A stretch of 62,855 nucleotides of DNA from an uncultured Dorea sp. (lineage in GTDB: Bacteria; Bacillota; Clostridia; Lachnospirales; Lachnospiraceae): contig CAMBRQ010000012.1 of assembly GCA_945870325.1 (NCBI GenBank), positions 1 to 62,855 on the forward strand. The letters run 5' to 3'. Every line of letters starts with the position of its first letter. Position 1 is the first letter of the stretch. Positions 45,317 through 54,451 of this stretch are shown here, piece by piece. The notes below the pieces were generated by a model. That model was given only the letters and a program-made list of their open reading frames with translations. It was not told the DNA's origin and ran no database searches. Position numbers and translations under genes: made by a program.

Positions 45317-45372
45317 ACCTACAGGACTTGCCACTATCAGTTCCATCCGGATGCATTGGCAGCCAAAAAGGA
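45317..45372 (-). repeat. 55-bp dispersed repeat, copy B
   Basis: Minus strand from TTTTTGGCTGCCAATGCATC to CAAGTCCTGTAGG. About 80% identical by eye to 7372-7425. Sits right after the pckA terminator hairpin. Confidence 0.6.
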
Positions 45373-45399
45373 GTGATTCCTCCTCGAAATCACTCCTTA
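45369..45399 (-). terminator. pckA terminator
   Basis: Minus strand AAGGAGTGATT-N9-AATCACTCCTT followed by TTT and GG; an 11-bp stem with T-run. Confidence 0.8.
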
Positions 45400-45464
45400 A
45401 TATTCACGCTTGAATTATATTACTTCTTAGAAGTTCAAAGAACCCTTTCAGTTCTAACCTCTTC

Positions 45465-47075
45465 TTATAACTGAGGACCAGCAGAAACTAATGCCTTACC
45501 AGCTTCGTTTCCTTCGTATTTTGCAAAGTTCTTGATAAATCTTCCTGCCAGATCCTTAGCTTTCTCTTCCCACTCAGCAGCATCTGCATAAGTGTCACGA
45601 GGATCAAGGATTGCCGGATCTACACCCGGAAGTTCTGTTGGTACTTCAACGTTGAAGTATGGAATCTTCTTCGTTGGTGCATTCAGGATATCACCATTCA
45701 GGATTGCATCGATGATACCACGTGTATCCTTAATAGAGATACGTTTGCCTGTTCCGTTCCATCCTGTGTTAACCAGATATGCCTTAGCGCCGCTCTTCTC
45801 CATTCTCTTAACAAGTTCTTCTGCATATTTTGTAGGATGCAGTTCCAGGAATGCCTGTCCAAAGCAAGCAGAGAATGTAGGTGTTGGCTCTGTAATACCA
45901 CGCTCTGTACCAGCAAGTTTTGCTGTAAATCCTGACAGGAAGTAGTACTGTGTCTGCTCTGGTGTCAATACAGATACCGGAGGAAGTACACCGAAAGCGT
46001 CTGCAGACAGGAAGATTACGTTCTGTGCTGCCGGTGCTGCTGATACCGGACGAACGATCTTCTCGATATGATCGATTGGATAAGATACACGTGTATTCTC
46101 TGTTACACTCTTATCTGCAAAATCAATCTTACCTTCAGCATCTAATGTTACGTTCTCAAGAAGAGCATTACGCTTAATTGCATTGTAGATATCTGGCTCA
46201 GACTCTTTGTCCAGGTTGATAACCTTAGCATAGCATCCGCCCTCAAAGTTGAAGACACCATTGTCATCCCAGCCGTGCTCATCATCACCGATCAGGAGAC
46301 GCTTAGGATCTGTAGACAGAGTTGTCTTACCTGTTCCGGAAAGTCCGAAGAAGATTGCTGTATTCTCGCCGTTCATATCTGTATTTGCAGAACAGTGCAT
46401 AGAAGCGATACCCTTCAGTGGCAGATAGTAGTTCATCATAGAGAACATACCTTTCTTCATCTCTCCGCCGTACCATGTATTGATGATAACCTGCTCACGG
46501 CTTGTGATATTGAATACGACTGCTGTCTCTGAATTCAGACCTAACTCTTCATAGTTCTCTACTTTTGCTTTAGAAGCGTTGTAAACAACGAAGTCTGGCT
46601 CAAACTTCTCGAGTTCTTCTTCTGTAGGCTGGATAAACATATTCTTAACAAAATGAGCCTGCCATGCTACTTCCATGATGAAACGGATAGCCATACGAGT
46701 ATCTTCGTTTGCTCCACAGAAAGCATCTACTACATAAAGTTTCTTGTCGCAAAGTTCCTTGATTGCGATATCCTTTACTACAGCCCATGTTTCCTCAGAA
46801 GCCGGATGGTTGTCATTCTTATATTCATCAGAAGTCCACCATACAGTGTCCTTAGAGTTTTCATCCATTACAATGAATTTATCTTTAGGTGAACGTCCTG
46901 TGTATACACCTGTCATTACATTCACTGCTCCAAGTTCACTCTCCTGACCTTTTTCGAAACCTTCCAGATCGGCTTTCGTCTCTTCCTCAAATAATAATTC
47001 ATAAGAAGGATTGTGTACAATCTCTGTGGTTCCGGAAATACCGTACTTGCTTAAATCGATTTTCGCCATCTTCAT
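45465..47075 (-). CDS. pckA: Phosphoenolpyruvate carboxykinase (ATP) PckA, 536 aa
   Basis: Interconverts oxaloacetate plus ATP with PEP plus CO2. Motifs: [40 protein letters not shown], the P-loop [40 protein letters not shown] with the metal-binding Asp and [20 protein letters not shown]. Full length. Two ATGs (47075 and 47069) both follow AGAGG; either may be used. In gut Clostridia the enzyme may run toward oxaloacetate as an ATP-forming step. Promoter at 47157-47185. Confidence 0.97.
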   Translation of the reverse strand: MKMAKIDLSKYGISGTTEIVHNPSYELLFEEETKADLEGFEKGQESELGAVNVMTGVYTGRSPKDKFIVMDENSKDTVWWTSDEYKNDNHPASEETWAVVKDIAIKELCDKKLYVVDAFCGANEDTRMAIRFIMEVAWQAHFVKNMFIQPTEEELEKFEPDFVVYNASKAKVENYEELGLNSETAVVFNITSREQVIINTWYGGEMKKGMFSMMNYYLPLKGIASMHCSANTDMNGENTAIFFGLSGTGKTTLSTDPKRLLIGDDEHGWDDNGVFNFEGGCYAKVINLDKESEPDIYNAIKRNALLENVTLDAEGKIDFADKSVTENTRVSYPIDHIEKIVRPVSAAPAAQNVIFLSADAFGVLPPVSVLTPEQTQYYFLSGFTAKLAGTERGITEPTPTFSACFGQAFLELHPTKYAEELVKRMEKSGAKAYLVNTGWNGTGKRISIKDTRGIIDAILNGDILNAPTKKIPYFNVEVPTELPGVDPAILDPRDTYADAAEWEEKAKDLAGRFIKNFAKYEGNEAGKALVSAGPQL

Positions 47076-47156
47076 CTAACCTCTTTTCTTTCATATTCAC
47101 TTTCGCTATGTCATCGTATCTTTGTATCAATATACTTCCACAGCGACATTTGCTTT

Positions 47157-47185
47157 ATTATCGCATTTCCCCATAGAAAAGTCAA
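47157..47185 (-). promoter_or_regulatory. Promoter of pckA
   Basis: Minus strand TTGACT (47185-47180), 17 bp, GATAAT (47162-47157), about 80 bp before the start codon. Confidence 0.6.
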
Positions 47186-47277
47186 TACTTTAACAATGTT
47201 TTCGCGAAGGTCAATTATAGTTATAATTCATTTATAATATAAACGTTCTTTATAATTATGCCAAAAATCAATAAAAA

Positions 47278-47303
47278 TGCAAGATTCACATCCAAATCTT
47301 GCA
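47278..47303. terminator. thrC terminator
   Basis: TGCAAGATT-N7-AAATCTTGCA flanked by TTTTT on both strands, between thrC and the pckA promoter. Confidence 0.75.
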
Positions 47304-47371
47304 TTTTTATGTGCAAAAATTTTTATCAGTTTTTTCCAATCATTTTACGGACACAGATAGACTACTGGCAC

Positions 47372-48859
47372 TTACAGTTTAAGAATTCCTTTTACCGTCT
47401 CTTCCATCTTGTCTGCATCACATTCCAGAGTATGAAGCACCTGTGCATCCAGAATGTCCTTAATTGCCTGAGGCATGGTAACCCCTGAGACACTCTGCAG
47501 TTCCTCTAACAACCTGAATTCATCCGCTGATGCATATTTATCATCAATTGCAGTCATAACGCTCTTCACAAATTTGTATGGACTTGCAGTAGAGGCAATC
47601 ACGCACTTCCGCCCATCTTTACTCTCTTCTTTGTATTGTCCGCAGACATAGGAAGCAACTGCAGTATGCGTATCCATAACATATCCGGTCTTGTCATATA
47701 CTGCCTTGATACTCTCTGCTGTCTTCTCTTCTGAAGCGAAGCCTGCTGCAAAATCAGCAAGTCTATCCTTCATATCAGATGTAATGGTATAACTTCCGCC
47801 ATTCTTCAATTCTTCCATCAGTTCCTTCGTCTTCTCTGAATCTTCACCTGCGATCAGATAAATCAGACGTTCCAGATTGCTGGAAATCAAAATATCCATA
47901 GACGGGGATGATGTAAGCATGAACTCCCTGTTCTTGTCATAAGTGCCCGTCTCAAAGAAATCAAACAGAACTTTATTCTCATTCGAAGCACAGATCAGCT
48001 TATCAATCGGCACTCCCATCTGCTTCGCATAATAAGCAGCCAGAATATTACCAAAATTCCCTGTCGGAACCACTACATTGATCTTCTCTCCGTCAGCAAT
48101 CTCTTCATTCGCCAGAAGTTTCGCATAAGCGTAGACATAATATGCCACCTGCGGAACCAGACGTCCGATATTAATAGAATTCGCAGAAGAGAACTGGTAG
48201 CCCTTGCCCGCCAGTTCCTTTGCAAGTTCCTGATTCTCGAACATGGCTTTCACGCCACTCTGCGCATGGTCAAAATTACCGTGAATTGCAACAACGTCTA
48301 CATTACTTCCCTTTTGCGTCACCATCTGGAGTTCCTGTACCTTGCTGACACCATTCTTAGGATAGAATACAATAATTCTGGTCCCTTCCACATCCGCGAA
48401 TCCTGCCATAGCCGCCTTGCCGGTATCTCCTGAAGTTGCAGTCAGGATTACAATCTCATTCTCCACATGATTCTTCTTCGCAGATGTAGTCAGAAGATGT
48501 GGCAGGATGGATAATGCCATGTCCTTGAATGCAATCGTTGCTCCGTGGAACAATTCCAGATAATACGTATCATCTACTTTTACCAGAGGCGCAATCTCTT
48601 CCGTATCAAACTTGCTGTCATAAGCCTTACCAATACAGTTCTTCAATTCTTCCTCTGTAAAGTCAGTCAGGAACTGCTTCATAACCGCATATGCAGTTTC
48701 CTGATAAGACATATCCTTCAACTGATCCATAGAGACATCCAGAACCGGAAGCTCTTCCGGCACAAACAATCCTCCGTCCGGAGCAAGCCCTGTCAGAATC
48801 GCTTCAGAAGCTGTTACCTTAAGATTCGAATTTCTTGTACTTTTGTAATGTAGATTCAT
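47372..48859 (-). CDS. thrC: Threonine synthase ThrC, 495 aa
   Basis: PLP enzyme converting O-phosphohomoserine to threonine. MNLHYKSTRNSNLKVTASEA and APDGGLFVPEELPVLDVSMD are the N-terminal signature; the PLP Lys is in FHGATIAFKDMALSILPHLL; ILTATSGDTGKAAMAGFADV and NVVVPTGNFGNILAAYYAKQ bind the cofactor phosphate and substrate. Long (fungal/enteric-like) form. Lies 24 nt after leuD on the same strand. Confidence 0.95.
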   Translation of the reverse strand: MNLHYKSTRNSNLKVTASEAILTGLAPDGGLFVPEELPVLDVSMDQLKDMSYQETAYAVMKQFLTDFTEEELKNCIGKAYDSKFDTEEIAPLVKVDDTYYLELFHGATIAFKDMALSILPHLLTTSAKKNHVENEIVILTATSGDTGKAAMAGFADVEGTRIIVFYPKNGVSKVQELQMVTQKGSNVDVVAIHGNFDHAQSGVKAMFENQELAKELAGKGYQFSSANSINIGRLVPQVAYYVYAYAKLLANEEIADGEKINVVVPTGNFGNILAAYYAKQMGVPIDKLICASNENKVLFDFFETGTYDKNREFMLTSSPSMDILISSNLERLIYLIAGEDSEKTKELMEELKNGGSYTITSDMKDRLADFAAGFASEEKTAESIKAVYDKTGYVMDTHTAVASYVCGQYKEESKDGRKCVIASTASPYKFVKSVMTAIDDKYASADEFRLLEELQSVSGVTMPQAIKDILDAQVLHTLECDADKMEETVKGILKL

Positions 48860-48883
48860 CTTTTTTCACCCTTCTATCATTCT

Positions 48884-49378
48884 TTAGTCCGCTTTTTTGC
48901 TATTAGTATACTTCACTAGTCCGCCTGCCGCAATCAGTTTCTGCATGAATTCCGGGAATGGCTGACCCTGGAACTGGGTTCCTTTGGTACGGTTATAGAT
49001 CTTGCCGCTGTCAAAGTCCACTTCCACTTCATCTCCTGCTTCAATACCTTTCGCTGCTTCCGGACATTCGATGATCGGGAGTCCGATATTGATTGCATTT
49101 CTGTAGAAGATTCTGGCAAATGTCTCCGCAATTACGCAACTAACTCCCGCTGTCTTCAAGCAAAGCGGCGCATGTTCTCTGGAAGAACCGCATCCAAAAT
49201 TCTTATCCGCCACAATCAGATCCCCTGGTTTCACCTTATTCACGAATTCCGGATCAATATCAGCCATTGCATGGCTTGCCAGTTCCTGTGCATCAAAAGA
49301 ATTCAGATATCTTGCCGGAATGATAACGTCTGTATCTACGTTATCGCCATATTTAAATACATGTCCTAATGCCTTCAT
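48884..49378 (-). CDS. leuD: 3-isopropylmalate dehydratase small subunit LeuD, 164 aa
   Basis: Swivel subunit of the isopropylmalate isomerase. [20 protein letters not shown] and [20 protein letters not shown] open the chain; [20 protein letters not shown] is the substrate-specificity loop, and [20 protein letters not shown] follows. Its ATG overlaps the leuC stop. This archaeal/clostridial LeuD type can also serve in homoaconitase or methylmalate isomerase, so leucine synthesis is likely but not proven; leuA and leuB are not here. Confidence 0.92.
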   Translation of the reverse strand: MKALGHVFKYGDNVDTDVIIPARYLNSFDAQELASHAMADIDPEFVNKVKPGDLIVADKNFGCGSSREHAPLCLKTAGVSCVIAETFARIFYRNAINIGLPIIECPEAAKGIEAGDEVEVDFDSGKIYNRTKGTQFQGQPFPEFMQKLIAAGGLVKYTNSKKAD

Positions 49379-50652
49379 TATCTGTCACCTACTTTCTCTG
49401 GATTCGCAATACATCCTGCGATTGCGCTTGCCGCTGCCACTTCTGGAGAAGCAAGATAGATTAGGGAATCCACATGTCCCATTCTTCCTACAAAGTTACG
49501 GTTCGTCGTGGACACACATCTCTCGCCTGCTGCCATAACACCCATATGACCACCCATACAAGGTCCGCAGCTCGGTGTATTAACTGCACATCCGGCGTCT
49601 ACGAAGATGTCCAGGAGCCCTTCTGCAATACACTGCTTATAGATCTTCTGTGTTGCCGGAATTACCATAACACGCACATCCTCATGAACCGTATGTCCCT
49701 TAAGGATTGCCGCCGCCTTTCTCATATCTTCCATTCTTCCATTGGTACAGGAACCGATCACTACCTGATTGATCTTAATTGGATCCATTGCCTCGATCTC
49801 ATCAATCGTCTTAGCATTGCCTGGAAGATGCGGAAACGCAACGGTCGGACGGACTTCTGACAGATCAATCTCAATAACCTCATCATATTCAGCGTCTTCA
49901 TCTGCTGTATAGATCTTATATTCTTTCTTAGAATGCTCCTTCATATATGCTTCTGCTTTCTCATCAATCGGGAAGATTCCATTCTTAGCGCCAGCTTCAA
50001 TTGCCATATTCGCCATAGTAAAACGATCATCCATAGACAGGTTCGCAATACCGTCTCCAACAAATTCCATAGACTTATACAGTGCTCCGTCTACGCCAAT
50101 CTTGCCAATGATATGAATAATTACATCTTTACCACTGACATACGGTCCCGGTTTTCCGGTCAGGACAAACTTCAGCGCACTTGGAACCTTGAACCATAAT
50201 TCTCCGGTTGCCATTCCTGTTGCAATATCAGTAGTTCCAACACCCGTTGAGAATGCTCCTAATGCTCCATATGTACATGTATGTGAGTCAGCACCGATAA
50301 TACACTCTCCGCCAACTACGACTCCTGCCTCCGGCAGAATCGCATGTTCCACACCGGATTTCCCCTGCTCAAAGTACCAGGTAAGTCCCTGCTCTCTTGC
50401 GAATTCTCTGATGGATTTGGAATTCTCTGCTGATTTGATATCCTTATTCGGTGTAAAATGATCCGGTACCAGTACAACTTTATCCTTATCAAATACATTC
50501 TCAGCCATCTCTCTGAAAATTGGCAGTGCCATTGGTCCGGTAATATCATTCGCCATAACTACGTCTAATTTCGCTTCTATTAATTGTCCGGCTACCACAG
50601 AGTCAAGTCCTGCATGAGCCGCCAATATTTTCTGCGTCATTGTCATTCCCAT
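49378..50652 (-). CDS. leuC: 3-isopropylmalate dehydratase large subunit LeuC, 424 aa
   Basis: Aconitase-fold subunit holding the [4Fe-4S] cluster: [20 protein letters not shown] gives the first Cys and [20 protein letters not shown] the CxxC pair; [20 protein letters not shown] and [20 protein letters not shown] follow. ATG 50652 sits 8 nt after GGAGG; other in-frame ATGs (50646, 50640) are possible. First gene of leuC-leuD-thrC, divergent from gltA. Confidence 0.93.
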   Translation of the reverse strand: MGMTMTQKILAAHAGLDSVVAGQLIEAKLDVVMANDITGPMALPIFREMAENVFDKDKVVLVPDHFTPNKDIKSAENSKSIREFAREQGLTWYFEQGKSGVEHAILPEAGVVVGGECIIGADSHTCTYGALGAFSTGVGTTDIATGMATGELWFKVPSALKFVLTGKPGPYVSGKDVIIHIIGKIGVDGALYKSMEFVGDGIANLSMDDRFTMANMAIEAGAKNGIFPIDEKAEAYMKEHSKKEYKIYTADEDAEYDEVIEIDLSEVRPTVAFPHLPGNAKTIDEIEAMDPIKINQVVIGSCTNGRMEDMRKAAAILKGHTVHEDVRVMVIPATQKIYKQCIAEGLLDIFVDAGCAVNTPSCGPCMGGHMGVMAAGERCVSTTNRNFVGRMGHVDSLIYLASPEVAAASAIAGCIANPEKVGDR

Positions 50653-50655
50653 CAC

Positions 50656-50867
50656 GACAACCTCCTATTCTTCTGATTAATCTTACGTGCTATTCTAACA
50701 CAGGTAAATATTGTGATGCAAGAAAGAATCTGGAAGAAGGTAAGAACTATCAAGGATTTTTTATTCCGGACAGTGTATGCAGTGCAGAAACTAATGCATA
50801 TGGAAGATGTGATGTTTGCAGCAAGAGTATAAAAATGCAGGAAAATGTATAAAGCGGAAAAAAATTC
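50656..50867. other. leuC-gltA divergent gap, no firm gene
   Basis: Two short overlapping plus-strand frames exist. One (50640-50852) ends with a Cys-containing GKYCDARKNLEEGKNYQGFF; the other begins at an ATG near 50717 (MQERIWKKVRTIKDFLFRTV). Neither has a good ribosome site and I recognise neither; one may be a fragment of a lost gene. Confidence 0.3.
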
Positions 50868-50896
50868 TTGTATTATGGCAAGTTTTCGTGTAGAAT
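50868..50896 (+). promoter_or_regulatory. Promoter of gltA
   Basis: TTGTAT, 17 bp, TAGAAT. Transcription would start near 50903, leaving a leader of about 85 nt. Confidence 0.6.
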
Positions 50897-50923
50897 AGGT
50901 GAGAATTCATGTATTTGTTAATC

Positions 50924-50966
50924 AACACCAATTAGTTACAAGGATGTAATGTAATAGGTGTTTTTT
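50924..50966 (+). terminator. Terminator-like hairpin in the gltA leader
   Basis: AACACCAATTAGTTACA-AGGA-TGTAATGTAATAGGTGTT, a long stem with a 4-nt loop, followed directly by TTTTTT. It lies between the promoter and the GGAGG of gltA, the position of an attenuator. Confidence 0.65.
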
Positions 50967-50990
50967 GTTTTTTGGAAGATGGAGGTATCT

Positions 50991-52373
50991 ATGGGAGAGA
51001 ATGGAATGCAGAATGTGGAGGAGAATGGAATTTTAAAAGAGGGATTTGACAGGCTTGAGGAAGAGTTGATGAAGAATCATCGGATCGACCCTAATCTTTA
51101 TATTGAATATGATGTAAAGAGGGGGCTGCGTGATTCTGCCGGAAAAGGTGTGTTAACAGGACTTACGGAGATCTCAGATGTCTGTGCTTATAATCTGGTG
51201 AATGGGCGTCAGATTCCTGCGGAAGGGAAGTTATATTATCAGGGAATTGACGTGACTGATATTGTTGCCGGATTAGAAGGACGGAAATATGGATTCGAGG
51301 AAACAATCTACCTGCTTTTGTTCGGCAAATTGCCAACACAGCAGGAACTTAACATGTTTCTTGACGTTATGTTCGAATTACAAGAGTTAGGCGGACGCTT
51401 TGTCCGTGACGTTGTCATGAAGGCTTCGAATGAAAATATCATGAATGCTATGCAGCGGTGTATCCTTACATTATATACATATGATTCCGATCCTGAAAGC
51501 ATTGCTGCCGGCAATGTACTGCGACAGTCACTGGAACTGATTGCCAAACTCCCATTGATTGCGGTTTATTCCTATCATTCTTATCGGCATTTCCGCAGGG
51601 ATGAAACGCTATTCATCCGCAATCCACAAAAAGGACTATCACTCGCTGAAAATATATTACTTATGCTGCGTCCTGACAGTGTGTATACGGAACTTGAAGC
51701 GAAGGTATTGGATATCGCTTTGATTCTCCATGCTGAACATGGCGGTGGTAACAACTCAACTTTCACAACACATGTAGTAACCTCCTCCGGAACAGACACT
51801 TATTCTTCTGTCGCTGCTTCGATCGGCTCACTGAAAGGTCCCCGCCATGGCGGTGCTAATCTGAAAGTGCAGAATATGTTCGCCGATATCAAAGCGCACA
51901 TCCAGAACTGGACGGATGAAGAAGAAGTTGCTTCTTACCTTAAAAAAATCCTGAATAAAGATGCATTCGACCGCTCCGGTCTGATCTATGGTATGGGACA
52001 TGCTGTCTATACACTGTCTGATCCCCGTGAGGTAATCCTAAAGAGATATGCCAAAGCTCTGGCAGAAGAAAAGGGATTAATGGAGGAATTCGCTCTCTAT
52101 GAATTGGTAGAACGTCTTGCTGGTCAGTTGATCATGGAACACCGCAGGTTATTCAAGAATGTCTGTGCCAATGTAGACTTTTACAGTGGTTTTGTATATA
52201 CAATGCTTGGCATCCCGCAGGAGTTGTTCACTCCGATCTTCGCTATTGCACGTATGCCGGGATGGAGCGCTCACCGCCTGGAGGAATTAATCAATGCAAG
52301 CAAGATTATTCGTCCGGCTTACAAATACGTTGGGGCGCATGGAAGTTTTCTTCCGATTGAAGAGCGAATTTAA
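50991..52373 (+). CDS. gltA: Citrate synthase GltA, 460 aa
   Basis: Condenses acetyl-CoA with oxaloacetate. Conserved: GKLYYQGIDVTDIVAGLEGR, the substrate His in LILHAEHGGGNNSTFTTHVV, KGPRHGGANLKVQNMFADIK, the catalytic His in IYGMGHAVYTLSDPREVILK, and the Asp in ANVDFYSGFVYTMLGIPQEL. The N-terminus (about 1-60) is longer than classical forms, as in other Clostridia. ATG 50991 follows GGAGG by 6 nt; upstream ATGs are not used. The last codons (CGA ATT TAA) lie inside the terminal repeat of the element at 52364. Confidence 0.94.
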   Translation: MGENGMQNVEENGILKEGFDRLEEELMKNHRIDPNLYIEYDVKRGLRDSAGKGVLTGLTEISDVCAYNLVNGRQIPAEGKLYYQGIDVTDIVAGLEGRKYGFEETIYLLLFGKLPTQQELNMFLDVMFELQELGGRFVRDVVMKASNENIMNAMQRCILTLYTYDSDPESIAAGNVLRQSLELIAKLPLIAVYSYHSYRHFRRDETLFIRNPQKGLSLAENILLMLRPDSVYTELEAKVLDIALILHAEHGGGNNSTFTTHVVTSSGTDTYSSVAASIGSLKGPRHGGANLKVQNMFADIKAHIQNWTDEEEVASYLKKILNKDAFDRSGLIYGMGHAVYTLSDPREVILKRYAKALAEEKGLMEEFALYELVERLAGQLIMEHRRLFKNVCANVDFYSGFVYTMLGIPQELFTPIFAIARMPGWSAHRLEELINASKIIRPAYKYVGAHGSFLPIEERI

Positions 52374-52877
52374 TGTAGAAAAATAGATTTTTGAAAATGT
52401 ACGGTGCAAGGGCAGGGAAGGTGTAAACTGTAACCGGATCATTTCGCCAAGACCTCGTTACAGAAAAAGATACCGTCGGTTCTAACCGGGCATATTCGCC
52501 GTAAGCCCTTGATGGCCTTACGACTCAGATGCCCTCGAAACCAGGACTTGTGGTCCTGGTTTCGTACGAACTGACGGTATCTTTTTCTGTAACGGGGTCT
52601 AAGGCTCATGATACGGCTACAGCCCACACCTTCCCTGCCCTTGCACCTGACATCTCCGAAATCTCAAGATTATCTCCATTGGGGGGATTCCGGTGGAAAT
52701 ATGTGTGGAGCGGTGTCGGCGGGATAACAGATTGGAAGTGTAGGGGAATAAAGAAAACTCCCAGTTCATTAAGAGTTACACATAAGTATATCAGGCAGAG
52801 AGGAGCCGGATGTGAACTCCCATACTGCCCCTCTCTGCCGTACACCTTACGAATTACTCTTCATGAATTAAATTCAC
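52364..52877. mobile_element. Non-coding TIR-bounded structured element, 0.51 kb (copy 2)
   Basis: Left end GCGAATTTAATGTAGAAAAA to ATGTACGG and right end GCCGTACACC to ATGAATTAAATTCAC are imperfect inverted repeats of about 43 bp that match copy 1. Module arms: 19 bp (52406-52424/52626-52644), 22 bp (52456-52477/52573-52594) and 11 bp (52537-52547/52553-52563), all perfect and unrelated in sequence to those of copy 1. The conserved block CCTGACATCTCCGAAATCTC...GGATAACAGATTGG follows, then GTTCATTAAGAGTTACACA and a GGCAGAGAGG/CCTCTCTGCC hairpin (52794-52803/52830-52839). The tandem-hairpin segment of copy 1 is absent. Begins within the last codons of gltA. Confidence 0.7.
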
Positions 52878-52895
52878 ACTTTTTTCACAATTTTA

Positions 52896-52922
52896 TTAGC
52901 ACTCACACTTGACGAGTGCCAA
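52896..52922 (+). promoter_or_regulatory. CIRCE operator (HrcA site) of hsp20
   Basis: TTAGCACTC-N9-GAGTGCCAA, one mismatch from the CIRCE consensus. The gene's -35 (TTGACG, 52909-52914) starts inside it, with TATATA at 52932 (17 bp) or TATAAT at 52934 (19 bp), so HrcA would block the promoter. Confidence 0.88.
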
Positions 52923-53027
52923 AATATGTGTTATATAATAACTATAGCAAATAAAACAATTAATAATTCACATACCTTATTGGATATACTAATCACAATA
53001 AGGGACTATTTTAAGGAGGAATGTTTT

Positions 53028-53453
53028 ATGTTACTTGCAAACAGAGGTTTTAACAATTTATTCGATGATATGTTCAGTGATCCATTCTTTACACATTCTT
53101 ATGACCGTTCATCTGCTCAGATTATGAAGACAGACATTCATGAAAAAGACGGCAACTATCTGATCGAGATGGAACTTCCGGGATATGCGAAAGAGGATAT
53201 CAAAGCGGATCTGAAGGATGGCTATCTTACCATTACCGCTCATAAGAATGAGACCAAAGAAGAGAAAGATGCGAAAGGCAACTGCGTTCACAAAGAGCGT
53301 TATACAGGAACCTGCAACAGAAGTTTCTACGTAGGTGATGCTCTCACCCAGGAAGATATCAAAGCTGCTTTCAAAGACGGAGTTCTTCATCTGAGATTTC
53401 CAAAAGAAATACAGAAACAGGAAGAGCAGCCTAAACTGATTACAATTGAATAA
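53028..53453 (+). CDS. Hsp20/alpha-crystallin small heat shock protein, 141 aa
   Basis: A holdase chaperone. The alpha-crystallin domain spans about 38-130: MKTDIHEKDGNYLIEMELPG, YAKEDIKADLKDGYLTITAH, then FYVGDALTQEDIKAAFKDGV and LHLRFPKE, with the I-x-I-like tail PKLITIE. ATG 53028 follows AAGGAGG; an upstream frame to 52926 is rejected. CIRCE upstream indicates HrcA-type heat-shock control. A long palindromic terminator follows. Confidence 0.95.
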   Translation: MLLANRGFNNLFDDMFSDPFFTHSYDRSSAQIMKTDIHEKDGNYLIEMELPGYAKEDIKADLKDGYLTITAHKNETKEEKDAKGNCVHKERYTGTCNRSFYVGDALTQEDIKAAFKDGVLHLRFPKEIQKQEEQPKLITIE

Positions 53454-53592
53454 TCTTTACCTAACCAACACACTATTTTCATTATAGAGGGGCTCGGTCC
53501 CATGTTGTCAGGGAATATTCCCTTTTATATAAATCATCCTATCTTGTGTAATATTTATATAAATACAGAATAGAAACCCGATTCCTTTCTGT

Positions 53593-53640
53593 ATATCAAG
53601 CTAAGGCGGCTGTTTCACAACAGCCGCCTTAGCTTGATAT
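53593..53640. terminator. Perfect 22-bp palindromic terminator
   Basis: ATATCAAGCTAAGGCGGCTGTT and its exact complement with loop TCAC, followed by TTTCTT. Shared by convergent hsp20 and the zinc-ribbon gene. Confidence 0.85.
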
Positions 53641-53656
53641 TTTCTTAAATTCCAAT

Positions 53657-54154
53657 CTAATATCTTAATAACCGAATCTTTCCTATCATCGGTAGTTCCT
53701 TCTTCTCTCCCTTACATGCACTTACAATGCCCATGACCATAAGAATGAAACATACAAAACTCAAGATATCAAATACCCATGAGAACATACTGCCGCCAAA
53801 ATTAATCCATGAATGAAGTCCCCATACCCAGTCGCCGTCCAACAGGTCTACTACCGCAGATACAATAAAAAGCACAAGTCCCTGATTGGCATGGAATTTT
53901 ACATACTGCGACTTTTTATCACCGGCAAGGATTGGTATCAGTACCAGAATCCCCAGATAAGACAATACTCCCATCGCTTTGTTCTTACTCACTTCATCCG
54001 GATCAAAGCATTCTTCTGCATCTACGTAAGGTTGTGGATGATAACTATTCTGCGGACCATATTCATACTGCTGATTCGGTATTTCTGCACCGCACTGTGT
54101 ACAGAACTTTACGCCGTCATCTACTTTCGCACCACATTTTACACAATAAGCCAT
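53657..54154 (-). CDS. Zinc-ribbon membrane protein (DUF4870-like), 165 aa
   Basis: The N-terminal MAYCVKCGAKVDDGVKFCTQ and CGAEIPNQ form a four-Cys zinc ribbon, followed by a Tyr/Pro/Gln-rich linker and a membrane part with three hydrophobic helices (AMGVLSYLGILVLIPILAGD, GLVLFIVSAVVDLLDGDWVW, WVFDILSFVCFILMVMGIVS) including SQYVKFHANQGL, the DUF4870/Tic20-like motif. Function unknown. Confidence 0.8.
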   Translation of the reverse strand: MAYCVKCGAKVDDGVKFCTQCGAEIPNQQYEYGPQNSYHPQPYVDAEECFDPDEVSKNKAMGVLSYLGILVLIPILAGDKKSQYVKFHANQGLVLFIVSAVVDLLDGDWVWGLHSWINFGGSMFSWVFDILSFVCFILMVMGIVSACKGEKKELPMIGKIRLLRY

Positions 54155-54202
54155 CTCGTTCTCCTCTCTTTTCCTCTGTTTACTCTATCACCTTTCACAG
54201 TT

Positions 54203-54442
54203 CTACTCATCTTCCAGTCCCAGGATCTCAGCCAGCACTTCTATGATGATCTCGTTGGTACAGGATTTTACATAACCCATCATATGTAAGGAGATCTCAT
54301 CTTGCTTCTGTGCTTCCGTCAGTGTATCATCATGTTTCGTCTGATCAATCAACTGGATCAGCTGCGGCGTTAGTTCTTCGTACATCTCCACAGTCGTCTG
54401 GGTTACCAGTTTTCTTAAGTCTGCTTTCTTTGTCGGTACCAT
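54203..54442 (-). CDS. Conserved-looking hypothetical protein, 79 aa
   Basis: An acidic, helical protein with no membrane segment (ADLRKLVTQTTVEMYEELTP, EIIIEVLAEILGLEDE). I do not recognise the family. It lies between the zinc-ribbon gene and smpB, 9 nt after the smpB stop, so it is co-transcribed with smpB and rnr. A GATAAG/AGGAG-type site precedes the ATG. Confidence 0.6.
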   Translation of the reverse strand: MVPTKKADLRKLVTQTTVEMYEELTPQLIQLIDQTKHDDTLTEAQKQDEISLHMMGYVKSCTNEIIIEVLAEILGLEDE

Positions 54443-54451
54443 CTTATCCTC

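Noticed and set aside
52439-52912. Small proteins in the second structured element
   Set aside because: Frames on both strands cross the perfect hairpin arms and have no ribosome site.
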